From: Polycladospora coralii
GTDB lineage: Bacteria > Bacillota > Bacilli > Thermoactinomycetales > Thermoactinomycetaceae
Direction of reading: 5' to 3'
DNA: 64,000 nt
NCBI RefSeq assembly: GCF_014773435.2
Contig: NZ_JACXAG020000001.1
Location: forward strand, 741,321 to 805,320
Shown here in pieces: positions 19,882 through 29,338 of this stretch. Each line of letters begins with the position of its first letter. The stretch's first letter is position 1. The notes beneath the pieces are model-generated. The model saw nothing but the letters and a program-made list of their open reading frames with translations, was not told the origin of the DNA and did not search any database. Made by a program: the position numbers and the translations under genes.

Positions 19882-21921
19882 TTATATAATCGCTTTTGCT
19901 AATGTTTCCCTATCATAAATAGGGGATTGGCAAGCGTAGTTTTCACAGATGTATACGGCACTATCTTCAGCACTTCTCTTTATTTCCCCTACTAAAAATT
20001 GCTCACCGTATGCGAGTGTTGCATTCGGAAGATAGGTGGTGCGCAATAATTGAATAAAGTCTTTCGTTAAATCATGCGTTAAAGAGCCGGTCACAACGAT
20101 TTCTTTACCCGGTTCTAATGCAAACTGCATGGCCATTATAAAGAAGGAATGTGAGATAGGCGAAGCCGCTACAGATTGGGCAAAAGCGTTTAACTGCCGA
20201 TCTGCTTCTGCTAGTATCTGTGGATCACTCGTTAATTTGCCGAGTCGAATCAAGTTATAAGCGGCTACAGAATTGCCTGATGGGATGGCTCCATCATAAA
20301 TCTCCTTCGGTCTTGTAAAGAGTCGCTCACCGTCTACTCCATAAAAATAAAGCCCACCTTCTTGTTCATCCCCAAATAGGTTTAGCATTTGATTCGTAAG
20401 CGCTTGAGCGCGATTCAAGTATGTTTCGGTAAAGGTTGCTTCATATAACTCCATCAGTCCCCATGTAAGAAAGGCGTAATCATCCAAATATCCCAAGTAC
20501 TTCGCTTCTCCATCACGGTATCTAGCCAGTAGACGTCCATCTGCCCGCGTCAGTTTCTCATCAATAAACTGAACCGCTCGTATCGCAGCATCGGCATATG
20601 TATCATTTTGCAACACCCGAGCTCCTTTTGCTAACGCTGCAATCATTAATCCATTCCAAGCAGTCAAGATTTTATCATCTTTATGGGGGTGTACACGCTT
20701 TTTTCGTGCTTCAAATAACTGTTTACGTGATTGCTGTAACTTTTCTTCCAACTGATCCTCACGCAAACCATATTCCTCAGCGAGTCCCGCTAATGACCCC
20801 GTAATTTGATGTAAAATACTCGTTTTTTCTTCAAAATTGCCTTCTTCTGTCACTTGATATGCTTTACAAAAAATTCTTCCCTCCTCTTCTCCTAAGATTG
20901 ATTTAATCTCTGTGGGTGTCCATACGTAAAATGTTCCTTCTTTCCCTTCAGAATCAGCGTCTTCAGCAGAATAAAAACCACCTGTAGGGGCAGTCATATC
21001 ACGCAGTACATAGGTGAAGATCTCATCAGCTGTTTGTGCATATCTTTTTTCTTTTGTGATTTGGTAAGCTTCTACATAAGCGAGTGCGAGCAATGCATTG
21101 TCATATAACATCTTCTCAAAATGAGGGACAAGCCACTCTCGATCAACCGAATAACGGGCGAATCCATATCCCAGATGGTCGTAGATCCCACCTCTACGCA
21201 TGGCATCTAGAGTATGCGTTACCATGGACAGGGCCTCTTGTTCCTTCGATTGATGCCAATACCGGAGTAAAAACAATAAGTCATGGGGACGTGGAAACTT
21301 GGGTGCTTCCCCAAAACCACCATATGTCTCATCAAATGTACGTGCATATTGTTCATAAGCATAGTCAATCGTACTTCTTTCAATCTTTCCTTCTTCAACT
21401 GGGTTTAGATAGGCCCCAACAGCCTCAATCACGCGCTCACCCGTTTGGATCGTCTTCGCACGGTCGTGATCCCATAGATGTTTTACCTTTCCTAATAACG
21501 TTACTAACCCCGAGCGGCCAAAACGGTTTTCTTTCGGCAAATAGGTGCCTGCGAAAAATGGTTTTTGCTCAGGCGACATGATGATTGTGAGGGGCCATCC
21601 TCCTTGTTGCGTCATAGCCTGACAAACCGTCATATAGAGATGATCTACATCAGGTCGTTCCTCCCGATCTACTTTTACCGCTATAAAATCACGATTTAAT
21701 AGATCTGCCACTTCTTGATCCTCGAAGCTCTCTTTTTCCATCACATGGCACCAATGACATGTCGAATAACCAATCGATAAAAAGATCGGCTTATCTTCAG
21801 CCTTTGCCTTCGCAAACGCTTCATCTCCCCAAGGATACCAATCCACAGGATTGTAAGCGTGTTGCAATAAATAGGGTGATTTTTCATGTATTAAACGATT
21901 ATGTTGATTTGATTGATTCAT
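19882..21921 (-). CDS. Thioredoxin-domain protein, YyaL/DUF255 family
   Basis: Large cytosolic protein of 679 residues. The N-terminal thioredoxin-like domain bears CHWCHVM (about 54-60) in the block [16 protein letters not shown]. The rest is an alpha/alpha barrel like that of N-acylglucosamine 2-epimerases ([42 protein letters not shown]). The family is widespread and includes YyaL and human SPATA20; its function is poorly known, with redox or glycan roles suggested. AAGGGGATT precedes the ATG. Confidence 0.93.
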   Translation of the reverse strand: MNQSNQHNRLIHEKSPYLLQHAYNPVDWYPWGDEAFAKAKAEDKPIFLSIGYSTCHWCHVMEKESFEDQEVADLLNRDFIAVKVDREERPDVDHLYMTVCQAMTQQGGWPLTIIMSPEQKPFFAGTYLPKENRFGRSGLVTLLGKVKHLWDHDRAKTIQTGERVIEAVGAYLNPVEEGKIERSTIDYAYEQYARTFDETYGGFGEAPKFPRPHDLLFLLRYWHQSKEQEALSMVTHTLDAMRRGGIYDHLGYGFARYSVDREWLVPHFEKMLYDNALLALAYVEAYQITKEKRYAQTADEIFTYVLRDMTAPTGGFYSAEDADSEGKEGTFYVWTPTEIKSILGEEEGRIFCKAYQVTEEGNFEEKTSILHQITGSLAGLAEEYGLREDQLEEKLQQSRKQLFEARKKRVHPHKDDKILTAWNGLMIAALAKGARVLQNDTYADAAIRAVQFIDEKLTRADGRLLARYRDGEAKYLGYLDDYAFLTWGLMELYEATFTETYLNRAQALTNQMLNLFGDEQEGGLYFYGVDGERLFTRPKEIYDGAIPSGNSVAAYNLIRLGKLTSDPQILAEADRQLNAFAQSVAASPISHSFFIMAMQFALEPGKEIVVTGSLTHDLTKDFIQLLRTTYLPNATLAYGEQFLVGEIKRSAEDSAVYICENYACQSPIYDRETLAKAII

Positions 21922-22275
21922 TCCAATCCCCTTCCATACTTGATACTGCTAGTATATCTCTTTATGGATATGGAAGTAAAAGGAGAAAAGGTTGCACATT
22001 TTTTATATAAGTATCAAAATACTAGGCCTATCATTGACAAAAGGCTGGGTTCAGCAAGTTGATTGACCAAAATCGGGATACTGACAACCGCTATTGTAAG
22101 ACCACTTTCATTAAAATCTAAAGATAATTATCTATTCCTATAGGATCCCATATCTGAAATAAGATCCATGCTATCTCAATATTTCGGATACAATCTCACA
22201 CTTGCTCAAAATTGGGTGAACAAAACTACTATTCTATACATAGATTAGTAGGGTAGGAAAAAGATTCATAGAAAG
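21922..22275. other. Intergenic region, 354 bp
   Basis: Divergent spacer between the YyaL-like and haloperoxidase-like genes. It must hold both promoters. A TTGACA occurs near 22034, but no well-spaced -10 was found. No ORF seen. Confidence 0.4.
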
Positions 22276-23157
22276 GTGTTGGTACACACAGTGGATAGTA
22301 AACTGAATTATTCACTTTGGTCAAACCTTCCTTATGCTGGTGAAAATAGTCCTCCCACTAATCCAGAAGAACCCCTAGCTGGTTCCTGGCCCTTATACTT
22401 TTTGAAGCGACGAAAAGATCACTTTGAGGATAGCAAAGGAAATAAACTAAAACTCATTAAGGATCCGAATGAAATTGATTTTGATCAACAGCTTCAAGTT
22501 GTTCAAGACACCGTACAAAATATTACACCTGGGCAAATTGATATCGCAAAATATTGGGGTACAGGTGTAGCAACCAAGCAATGGACCCCAATTATAGACC
22601 GTTTGATTGATACCTACAATGCTGCTGAATTAATTGATCTTTTAGTTTCTGCTCCTCGTGCTAGCCGTATTTTGGCGGCTGTACAAGCTGGGATAAATGA
22701 TGCTTTTGTTGTAACTTGGTATCTAAAATATAAACTTAATGTTGCGCGTCCCAATCAGCTGGATAATCAATTCAAAACCGTGCTTTGTACTCCTCGACAT
22801 CCATCATATCCATCAGGGCATGCGGCAGTTGCCGGCTGTGCAGCAACAATTCTAAAATATTTTTTCCAAGGTGAGTCATCCCGCCTAGATCAATTAGAAG
22901 AACAAGCAGCACTCTCTCGTTTATATGGGGGTGTCCACTTTCCAATTGACAACTCTGAAGGTGTAAAACTTGGTCGTGAAGTGGGTAACGCCGTGATAGA
23001 CGTTCTTAAAAAACAAAAAGATTCAGATGGAAACCCAGTAGATACTCCCTTTCCTTTTTCATTGGATCCAAACTTGCCTCCTCCTCCTTATGAGCAAGTA
23101 ATCCCATTTGACTTCCCTGAATTTTGTCAGTCTTTAGTGATAGATTCTCAGAGTTAA
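22276..23157 (+). CDS. Vanadium-haloperoxidase-like PAP2-superfamily enzyme
   Basis: Protein of 293 residues with all three anion-binding motifs of the vanadium-haloperoxidase/acid-phosphatase superfamily: KYKLNVARP (K151, R158), PSYPSGHA (180-182) and SRLYGGVHFPID (R215, H221). No signal peptide or membrane helices are seen, which separates it from lipid PAP2 enzymes and favours the soluble haloperoxidase branch. Whether it binds vanadate or phosphate cannot be told. The start is uncertain: GTG 22276 overlaps the GAAAGG site, and GTG 22291 is an alternative. Confidence 0.82.
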   Translation: MLVHTVDSKLNYSLWSNLPYAGENSPPTNPEEPLAGSWPLYFLKRRKDHFEDSKGNKLKLIKDPNEIDFDQQLQVVQDTVQNITPGQIDIAKYWGTGVATKQWTPIIDRLIDTYNAAELIDLLVSAPRASRILAAVQAGINDAFVVTWYLKYKLNVARPNQLDNQFKTVLCTPRHPSYPSGHAAVAGCAATILKYFFQGESSRLDQLEEQAALSRLYGGVHFPIDNSEGVKLGREVGNAVIDVLKKQKDSDGNPVDTPFPFSLDPNLPPPPYEQVIPFDFPEFCQSLVIDSQS

Positions 23158-23666
23158 ACGATTTGTGATTCACGTGATCCCATACAAAAATAAGGGGTAC
23201 AGTTGAATCTTATAAATGGTGGATGATTCTATCTACTGGCTTAAATTCGCGATTAGAGGCCACTTGAACAAACTCATTGACTTCTTGTTGATCAAATAGA
23301 AGTCAATGAGCAAGATCTATACTTGGTTCGTAAATATACACAGCATCCAGTGAACTTATTTCAGCCAAGGCTGAAATATCGAAAAATCAGGTAGAGACTC
23401 TACTCTACCTGATTAAAGCCCCTCTTATAGAAGTGGAGGTCTGAACCCACCCTAAAGATAAATCTTCAAAATAAATGGTAATTTTATGTGCAAATAAACC
23501 AAAGAAAAGATTAAATTAATCCTTTGATACAATGATTCCTCATCATACATATAATCCGCACCGTGTACTTCATTATGTAACGCAACACGGTGACATGAAT
23601 TCGTTATTTAAGTATCTAAACTTTAAATGATTCACCACATATTGCTTATTTTAATATACTTTTCCT
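23158..23666. other. Gap of 509 bp with three hairpins
   Basis: No gene seen. It holds three inverted repeats: 13-bp arms at 23273-23285/23298-23310; a 9-bp palindrome at 23358-23377; and 10-bp arms at 23387-23396/23403-23412 preceded by A5, which would act as a terminator on the minus strand. Confidence 0.6.
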
Positions 23667-24195
23667 ACGCGTGGTGCTAGTTGAAAATTTGCTCTTTCCA
23701 ACGATGACCACTGCTGCCATTAAGAATTGACCAATGCACAAGGAATGTATGTGCAAATAAAATGCCTTCCAAGTTTAATTCAAATCCCCAAATGACGTAA
23801 CATGCGCATGCGAATCAATTTGATAATTTGTAGCAGTTGTTTGCATCTACGATGATAGCGAGATCGCTCAGGAAATTGTTCAATGATTAAATTTGTGGAC
23901 ATGAATTTATGCCACATGCGTTCCGAATTAAATCCTAGCATTTTCCCCAATATGGAAATTGCAATAAGTACAGCATCTTCCTGTTTTTGAAGATGTAAAT
24001 TACGTCTTTGACGTAATTGTATGGGGACTACGATCTTGTACGAATCAGTGACTTCCTTTAATATCCTGTTGTTCAGTGGTCTGTTAAAATGAAAGTGCTC
24101 TTGCATGAGAATCCTCCTTATGGCTGTTAGCACTTCCATTATGAAGGATTTTATTTGCAAGGGCTATTCTATTTTATTTAACTAGCACCACGGGT
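23667..24195. mobile_element. Internally deleted IS982-like element
   Basis: A 529-bp element bounded by inverted repeats with a perfect 13-bp core (23670-23682 and 24180-24192) and ends reading ACGCG/ACCCG. Inside, a transposase N-terminal part is joined to a short C-terminal-like stretch in another frame. No clear target duplication is visible. Probably non-autonomous, needing a transposase from elsewhere. Confidence 0.65.
23780..24160 (-). pseudogene. Truncated IS982-like transposase
   Basis: A 126-codon frame with EDAVLIAISILGKMLG and FPERSRYHRRCKQL, which match the N-terminal helical part of IS982-family transposases. It ends early after RHLGI. Beyond the stop a second frame reads LNLEGILFAHTFLVHW up to the end of the element. 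The DDE catalytic domain is missing, so it cannot be active. Confidence 0.65.
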
Positions 24196-24397
24196 ACACT
24201 TGTAAAGAAGAGCAACGTGGAATTACAGTAATTTATTCCTCGTTTCATTTATTGAATCAAGTCTACCTGACCTTAATTTTATTGTCCAATCAAGTGTAGC
24301 CTATCCAACTTCTCTACTAACGCCCTCACATAACGCTATCTTATTTCATAAGATACATAGATTGATCACGTATATAAAAGGATGGTGGATTTATAAT

Positions 24398-24880
24398 ATG
24401 GCAGCTAGTAGAGGGATATCTACGATAACTACGGTTGATATCGTTGTTCCAAATACAGATTCTTATTTAGAGGAATTTAATATTGTTCAAAAGGTGATTA
24501 GCGTAACATTTGCTGTTCGTAATTTGCCTGTATCACTTGCCGATGATGCTGTTAATATTCAAGCCATTTTCAATGAGGCAGTGTTAGGTGCATGGAATAA
24601 CCGTACGCTTGTTAGAAGAGGTGTAGTTCCACAAACTACACTTCGACTACCACCACGTTTCATTGCCTTTACACCAACCTATGAAAATATATCAAGATTT
24701 TTGTTTAGAGTATTTGCACCTATCACGGCAAGTATTTCTCCAATATCTGAACTTGAATGGGTAAGAGTAGTCGGATCCTCCGAATTTCCAAATGTGGATC
24801 TTGTTTCAGCAATTTCTTTCAGTGACCAAAATGCTAATACCAAAACCCAAAGCCGTTTAGTCCGTGCTAAAAAGAGATAG
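24398..24880 (+). CDS. Hypothetical protein (160 aa)
   Basis: Not recognised. Residues 1-20 read MAASRGISTITTVDIVVPNT. The protein is beta-rich and mostly neutral, with TTLRLPPRFIAFTPTYENIS in the middle and a basic tail (RLVRAKKR). No signal peptide or membrane helix. Start ATG 24398 has AAAGGATGG upstream. It lies alone between two mobile elements, which suggests accessory origin. Confidence 0.6.
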   Translation: MAASRGISTITTVDIVVPNTDSYLEEFNIVQKVISVTFAVRNLPVSLADDAVNIQAIFNEAVLGAWNNRTLVRRGVVPQTTLRLPPRFIAFTPTYENISRFLFRVFAPITASISPISELEWVRVVGSSEFPNVDLVSAISFSDQNANTKTQSRLVRAKKR

Positions 24881-24916
24881 GTCGAGTATCCATTTAAGTG
24901 AATTTTAAAAAATAGT

Positions 24917-24964
24917 ATGCTTAGTGACTACCATTGTCTAGGATAGATGGTAGCCACTAAGCAT
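24917..24964. terminator. Long hairpin after the 160-aa gene
   Basis: Arms of about 18 bp with one mismatch flank a 12-nt loop. A-rich sequence lies on the left and no T-run on the right, so it is stronger as a minus-strand terminator. Confidence 0.5.
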
Positions 24965-25480
24965 GTATATCGATACAGTAACGACCATGATCATTTTATA
25001 AATTTAAAAGGCGTTAATTTAAGCTCAGTCTTATAAAGTTGACGATTTATACTTTTATCATTACATAGTTTCAGTTCAAGACTTATAGTTCCTCGCTCAA
25101 GTACCTTTTTGTTAAATAGCGCTAACTCTGATTAAAAGCGTCTAGGTATTTCTTATGTTTCACTAGAACTTAGGGATGCTTTTGTACCATTTCTGTCGCG
25201 CTGAATCATTGGCCATAGGGTATTGGATGACTGTATCATCGTGTGCTATTTCGTCTTATGCACATGCATGCTGACTATTTAGGATTTGCGAACGAGAATC
25301 CTCCCCATTTCAATGAGGTAGATGAAAGTAAGCGTCGCTCGGTATTCCCTGCTTTTTGGGGGTGCTTAGAGCAACAATTTTCCGCCTGTATCTCTTACTA
25401 TATGTGTTGTAAGTATCCTTTATATATGGCTGATTAATACCTGTATTTGTTACACGATATATAGGAGTAAAAATAATGTA

Positions 25481-25825
25481 TTGCACGCTAGAGCTTGCGT
25501 GTACAATGTCAACGATCACATGGTCTGGTCAGTCAAGTATCGTAGGCATATACGCGATCGAGAAATTGAATCACACTTGAAAGACCTTTTTCAAGAGATC
25601 GCAAGTCGTAATGGCTGAAGTCCACGTCTTCGCCTCTACTTATCCTACATCGTGAAAATGCTGAAAGGAATCTCTGCTAGAAAGTTGTTTCTTAAGTTTC
25701 CACGACTAAAAGATAAGTTGTGGGGCGGTCATCTTTGGAATCGTAGCTTCTATATTGAAACCATTGGCTCCATTTCTGAGGAAACGATCCGTAAGTACAC
25801 CCAAAATCAGAAAAAGAAAGGGTGA
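25481..25825 (+). pseudogene. tnpA: IS200-type TnpA (Y1 transposase) pseudogene
   Basis: Reads ACVYNVNDHMVWSVKYRR, then a stop after EIASRNG, then in a shifted frame EVHVFAST, then SYIVKMLKGISARKLFLKF and LWGGHLWNRSFYIETIG. These are the start, HUH strand and C-terminal half of a Y1 transposase, but the region around the HUH metal motif is shortened and its first His is gone. So it cannot cut DNA. Its stop lies 6 bp before tnpB. Confidence 0.8.
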
Positions 25826-25831
25826 AATCAA

Positions 25832-27140
25832 ATGATGAAGTCATACAAATTCAAACTAGAACCGAATCAGGCACAAGCTTATCAAATTGAAACCGCCTTG
25901 AATTTGTGTTGCTGGCTGTATAATACAGCACTAGAACAACGGAAGTTTGCTTATGAAAAGCGTGGAATGACGTTAACTTTCTACACGCAAAAGAAAGAAT
26001 TAACACAACTAAAGAGCCATTTTATTGCATTCACAGGCGTATACTCACAAGTTCTTCAAGATGTTCTCCATCGTCTCGATAAGGCATTTAAAGCATTTTT
26101 CCGTAGGATCAAAGCAGGTGAAAAGCCCGGATATCCACGATTTCAAGGCAAGAATCGTTATGATAGCTTTACATACCCACAAAGTGGGTTCACGCTTAAT
26201 GGTAAATATCTGAAGCTATCTAAAATCGGTAATATTCGCATCAAGTGCCATAGACTGATGGAAGGAAAGGTCAAAACATGTACCATCATGCGCAAGAATG
26301 GTAAGTACTATGCTTGTTTCTCTTGTGAAGTTGAACCTGTAGCGCATGCAACAGGGAAACAAATCGGTGTGGATCTGGGTGTCAAACATTTGGCTATTAC
26401 ATCGGATGGGGCGTTCTTCGAACACCCTAAGCAGTAGTGTTGATTATCCAAATTTAGGAAGTGTATTTTGAGCGGAAATGCCTTTCAGCCGTACCTAGCG
26501 AAGCCAAAACCTGAAGGGAGAAGCGGACAACCTGTTTGACCGATAGGGAGTTTTGGGAGCGCCGTAAGGTTTTGGCGGAGCGGTCTTTTCAGCTGCTTTG
26601 CAAGTCGAAAGTGCATGGAGAGCAAAATACACGACGCTAAAATGGAAAAATAATGGAAATCAACACGCTTGCCCCCTAAGTACCTTAGAAAGTATGAGCG
26701 TAAGCTCAAACGACTCCAACGGATCGTATTCAGACGAAAAAAAGGATCAAATCGTCGCAGAAAAGCAGTTTTATTACTAGCCAAATTGCATGAATACATC
26801 GCCCACGAATCATAAAATCAGTAGATGCCTAGTCGATCAATACGACCTGATCGCCTTTGAAGATCTGTTCATCTAAGGGATGGTCAAAAACCATAAACTA
26901 GCGAAAAGTATTGTTGACGCTGGATGGAATCAGCTTGTTCAATTCACGACATACAAAGCAGCGTATGCTGGTAAGCAAGTGATACAAGTTGATCCATACA
27001 ACACATCACAAGCTTGCTCGGAATGCGGTCTAATTGTAAAGAAGGGACTAAAAGATCGCGTTCATAGCTGTTCTTGTGGCTATACAGAAGACAGGGACAT
27101 CAATGCCGCAAAAAACATCCTCAAAAAAGCAGTAGCCTAA
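25832..27140 (+). pseudogene. tnpB: TnpB (IS605 OrfB), interrupted by a 242-bp insert
   Basis: RNA-guided nuclease of the TnpB family, the group ancestral to Cas12. The first part (25832-26437) runs from KSYKFKLEPNQAQ to the RuvC-I strand IGVDLGVKHLAITSDG, with its catalytic Asp. At 26432-26673 a foreign insert breaks the frame; removing it and one copy of CCCTAAG gives an in-frame join, EHPK-YLRKYERKLKRL. Downstream, a deletion/frameshift follows EYIAH and a TAA interrupts FEDLFI-GMVKNHK. The zinc ribbon (CSECG..CSCG) and RuvC-III DRDINAAKN are intact at the end. Thus three lesions; the gene is dead. Confidence 0.85.
26425..26680. mobile_element. MITE-like insert in tnpB with 7-bp target duplication
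   Basis: The insert at 26432-26673 is flanked by direct repeats CCCTAAG (26425-26431 and 26674-26680). Its ends are imperfect inverted repeats sharing TGTTGATT followed by TCC. It has internal complementary segments (GCCAAAACCT and AGGTTTTGGC, about 50 nt apart), so its RNA would fold. No ORF with transposase features. The parent element is not in this window. Confidence 0.75.
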
Positions 27141-27194
27141 ACCGATCTCAGGCATGGAACGTGCCTTCGCGGAGAGTGCGACGTTGGTCGATTC

Positions 27195-27236
27195 AATGAA
27201 ACGAGAAGCTCGCCATTTCAATGGCGATGTAGTTCA
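27195..27236 (+). repeat. IS605 right-end hairpin, likely omega-RNA 3' end
   Basis: Right-end stem-loop CGCCAT-TTCA-ATGGCG at 27211-27226. In this family the region after tnpB, up to the right end, gives the guide-RNA scaffold. It overlaps the last codons of the minus-strand laccase gene. Confidence 0.6.
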
Positions 27237-28768
27237 CGCAACACTTCAATCGGTCTCATCATCTCATAGTCTTCATGCTCAAGAATATGACAATGCCAAA
27301 TATATCTACCCGTGAAAGGAATAAAACGGGTGATCACGCCCGTAACCATGTTTGGTGGAGCCACAACGGTATCTTTATAGCCGCGCTCTGCCGGTTCTGG
27401 TGGTATGATCGGTCCCTCATATAGCAACTTACCCGTTTGTTTGTATTTCTCCACATTAAAGCGACGACGATAAAGCACTTGTACACGCACGAGATGAATA
27501 TGCATGGGATGAGCATTCATCGTGGTGTTGATATACTGCCAAATCTCAATATCACCTAAGTGAGGTTTTTCAGTAATAGGTGCTGACCATGTCCGGTTGG
27601 TGAGTAACATTTGTGGACGACCATAACGATCTTTCACTTCGTTTAAGGTAAGATAACGTGTTCGATTTGTAAGTTGAATGGGGATGTCGTGAAAGGAAGT
27701 CAGCTTCAGCGGAATTTGACTTTCATCTACACCGGACAGCGGTAAGGTGACGCGAAATTGCATGATTTGACCCGTAGTCTGGGGATCAAGTGGTGCCTCA
27801 TTTCGGGTAGAGGAATTTTGTAGCGTTATCCACTCTCCTGTATGCTTGGAAAAATCAATAATGATATCCACTCGCTCAGCGTGTCCCAATTCGACTTCAG
27901 TCTGTTCTATAGGGGTACGTAGTAAGCCTTGATCTGTCCCGATTACCGTAAATGCTAGATTAGAATCTAAGCTAATCTTATAAAAGCGGGAATTGGCAGC
28001 GTTTAAAATGCGAAATCGATATTTGCGTGGTTCCACTTCTAGATAAGGCCATACTTTCCCATTTACAGTATTGGTGGTACCAAAAAACATACGGACAACG
28101 GATGGATGCGGATACTGGGGTGAAGGGGGTGTGGGTTCACTTGGATAATACAAGGCGCCATCCGTTCGAAAGGAGCGATCTTGAATAAGTAACGGGATTT
28201 CATAAGGGCCACATGGAAGATTTAATGCTTGCTCATCCGGATCCCGAATCAGATAGAAACCTGCTAATCCAGCATAAACATTTAATCGTGTAATCCCAAG
28301 GGCATGATCATGATACCACAACGTAGTGGCAGGCTGGATATTCGGATAGTCATTTACCACATTTACAAATGTCGGTCCTGTCACTTCAAAGTTTCTCGAA
28401 AACCACGATTCTGGGTAGCCATCACTAGTTGCTGGTGTAACCCCTCCATGAAGATGAACAACAGCCCGAACCTGTGGCACTTGTTTTCCTGCACCGTGCA
28501 CGGTTGTATCAACCGGTAAAAAGTGGTGACGCGGTAGATGATTTAACCACACTACAAAAACGGATTCATTGCGCTCTACTTCAAAAGTAGGGCCAGGAGA
28601 CTTCCCTTGATAGCCCCACATACGAGTAGGTGGTAAATCACGATGTACTTTCGCAAGAAATGCCTTCATTTCTACACGATAAAATGTTCCCTTAGCCGTC
28701 TTCTGCAATGGTTTCATCTGAGACGGAATCGGTAAGGGGTCTACAAATAACGGTAGCTGTGCCAGCAC
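27218..28768 (-). CDS. cotA: CotA-type multicopper oxidase (laccase)
   Basis: Multicopper oxidase of 516 residues, close in length and motifs to the Bacillus spore-coat laccase CotA. Copper ligands are present: HLHG (H105, H107), WYHDHA (H153, H155), HPMHIHL (H420, H423, H425), HCHILEH (H492-H498) and axial M503. Substrates would be phenols, with O2 reduced to water; in the family it makes the coat pigment. There is no signal peptide, as in CotA. The start is GTG with GAGAGGGTG upstream. The last codons (LHRH, stop) lie within the IS605 right end, so the native C-terminus was probably replaced. Confidence 0.93.
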   Translation of the reverse strand: MLAQLPLFVDPLPIPSQMKPLQKTAKGTFYRVEMKAFLAKVHRDLPPTRMWGYQGKSPGPTFEVERNESVFVVWLNHLPRHHFLPVDTTVHGAGKQVPQVRAVVHLHGGVTPATSDGYPESWFSRNFEVTGPTFVNVVNDYPNIQPATTLWYHDHALGITRLNVYAGLAGFYLIRDPDEQALNLPCGPYEIPLLIQDRSFRTDGALYYPSEPTPPSPQYPHPSVVRMFFGTTNTVNGKVWPYLEVEPRKYRFRILNAANSRFYKISLDSNLAFTVIGTDQGLLRTPIEQTEVELGHAERVDIIIDFSKHTGEWITLQNSSTRNEAPLDPQTTGQIMQFRVTLPLSGVDESQIPLKLTSFHDIPIQLTNRTRYLTLNEVKDRYGRPQMLLTNRTWSAPITEKPHLGDIEIWQYINTTMNAHPMHIHLVRVQVLYRRRFNVEKYKQTGKLLYEGPIIPPEPAERGYKDTVVAPPNMVTGVITRFIPFTGRYIWHCHILEHEDYEMMRPIEVLRELHRH

Positions 28769-28894
28769 GTGTATTCACCCTCTCCAACTGCTAAGGTGAA
28801 TATATGATTGATTCAATTCTCATAGTACTTGATGGGCTTGGCGAAAATGTGAAGGTGAGCTTCCAGTTTTTTTTCAATACAGGGTCACCATCTT

Positions 28895-29119
28895 GTGAAC
28901 TACATCACCAATGAAATGGCGAGCAGCATCCTACATGTATCCACGAAGGCACATTCCATGCCCAAAATCCTATTGCGTTATCAAGAATCACTCGTTTTTC
29001 GTGTGTTCGCACTAGGGTACTTATCTACAGCAGAGCTTGTTGCTCTGAGTACCTCCAGCGAGACTCACTTCCATCTATTCTCATTGAAATGTGGAGGTTT
29101 CGCGTTCGCAAGTCCTAAA
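28895..29119 (-). mobile_element. IS605-derived MITE (both ends, no genes)
   Basis: This 225-bp stretch, read on the minus strand, matches both ends of the IS605 element at 25279-27236: the right end at 28895-28980 (GTGAACTACATC, the GAAATGGCGAGC hairpin arm, CGAAGGCAC-TTCCATGCC) and the left end at about 29035-29119 (TTGTTGCTCT, CTCATTGAAATG, GTTCGCAA-TCCTAAA). The interior with tnpA and tnpB is gone. It is a non-autonomous derivative or relic. Confidence 0.72.
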
Positions 29120-29305
29120 AGTGTCATTGCTCAAGAAATACATATCTCCTGCATATATACGGCAGGTGTTAGGGCTCGTAAGCGCCTAAATGCGTGCTGT
29201 AGCGAATAGGCGCTTACAGTGAAACGGATCAGCCAATGATTGGAGGTTCAATTTATAACCATAATGTATATTGGAATATAAAAACAAATTTAACATTAAA
29301 CTTTA

Positions 29306-29314
29306 TGTTATACT
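29306..29314 (+). promoter_or_regulatory. Possible extended -10 promoter
   Basis: TG-T-TATACT gives an extended -10 box 25 bp before the GNAT start at 29339. No clear -35. Confidence 0.4.
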
Positions 29315-29338
29315 CATTTCAAAGAGGAGTGAATATCT

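Larger units (their letters stand above)
25279..27236 (+). mobile_element. Decayed IS200/IS605 element with tnpA and tnpB relics
   Basis: The element runs from a left end with a subterminal imperfect hairpin (about 25281-25330) to a right end with the hairpin CGCCAT..ATGGCG at 27211-27226. Boundaries are set by comparison with the related deleted copy at 28895-29119, where similarity stops at the same points. It carries tnpA (25481-25825) and tnpB (25832-27140), both broken. No target duplication is expected for this family. Confidence 0.78.

Noticed and set aside
26432..26673. Possible group II intron or interon in tnpB
   Set aside because: Too short, with direct repeats at the borders as expected for a transposon, and no intron boundary motifs seen.
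26485..26799. 104-aa minus-strand ORF
   Set aside because: It spans the MITE-like insert and the tnpB junction, so it cannot be an ancestral gene.
28895..29209. 104-aa plus-strand ORF
   Set aside because: It coincides with the IS605-derived MITE; the frame is a by-product of the end sequences.
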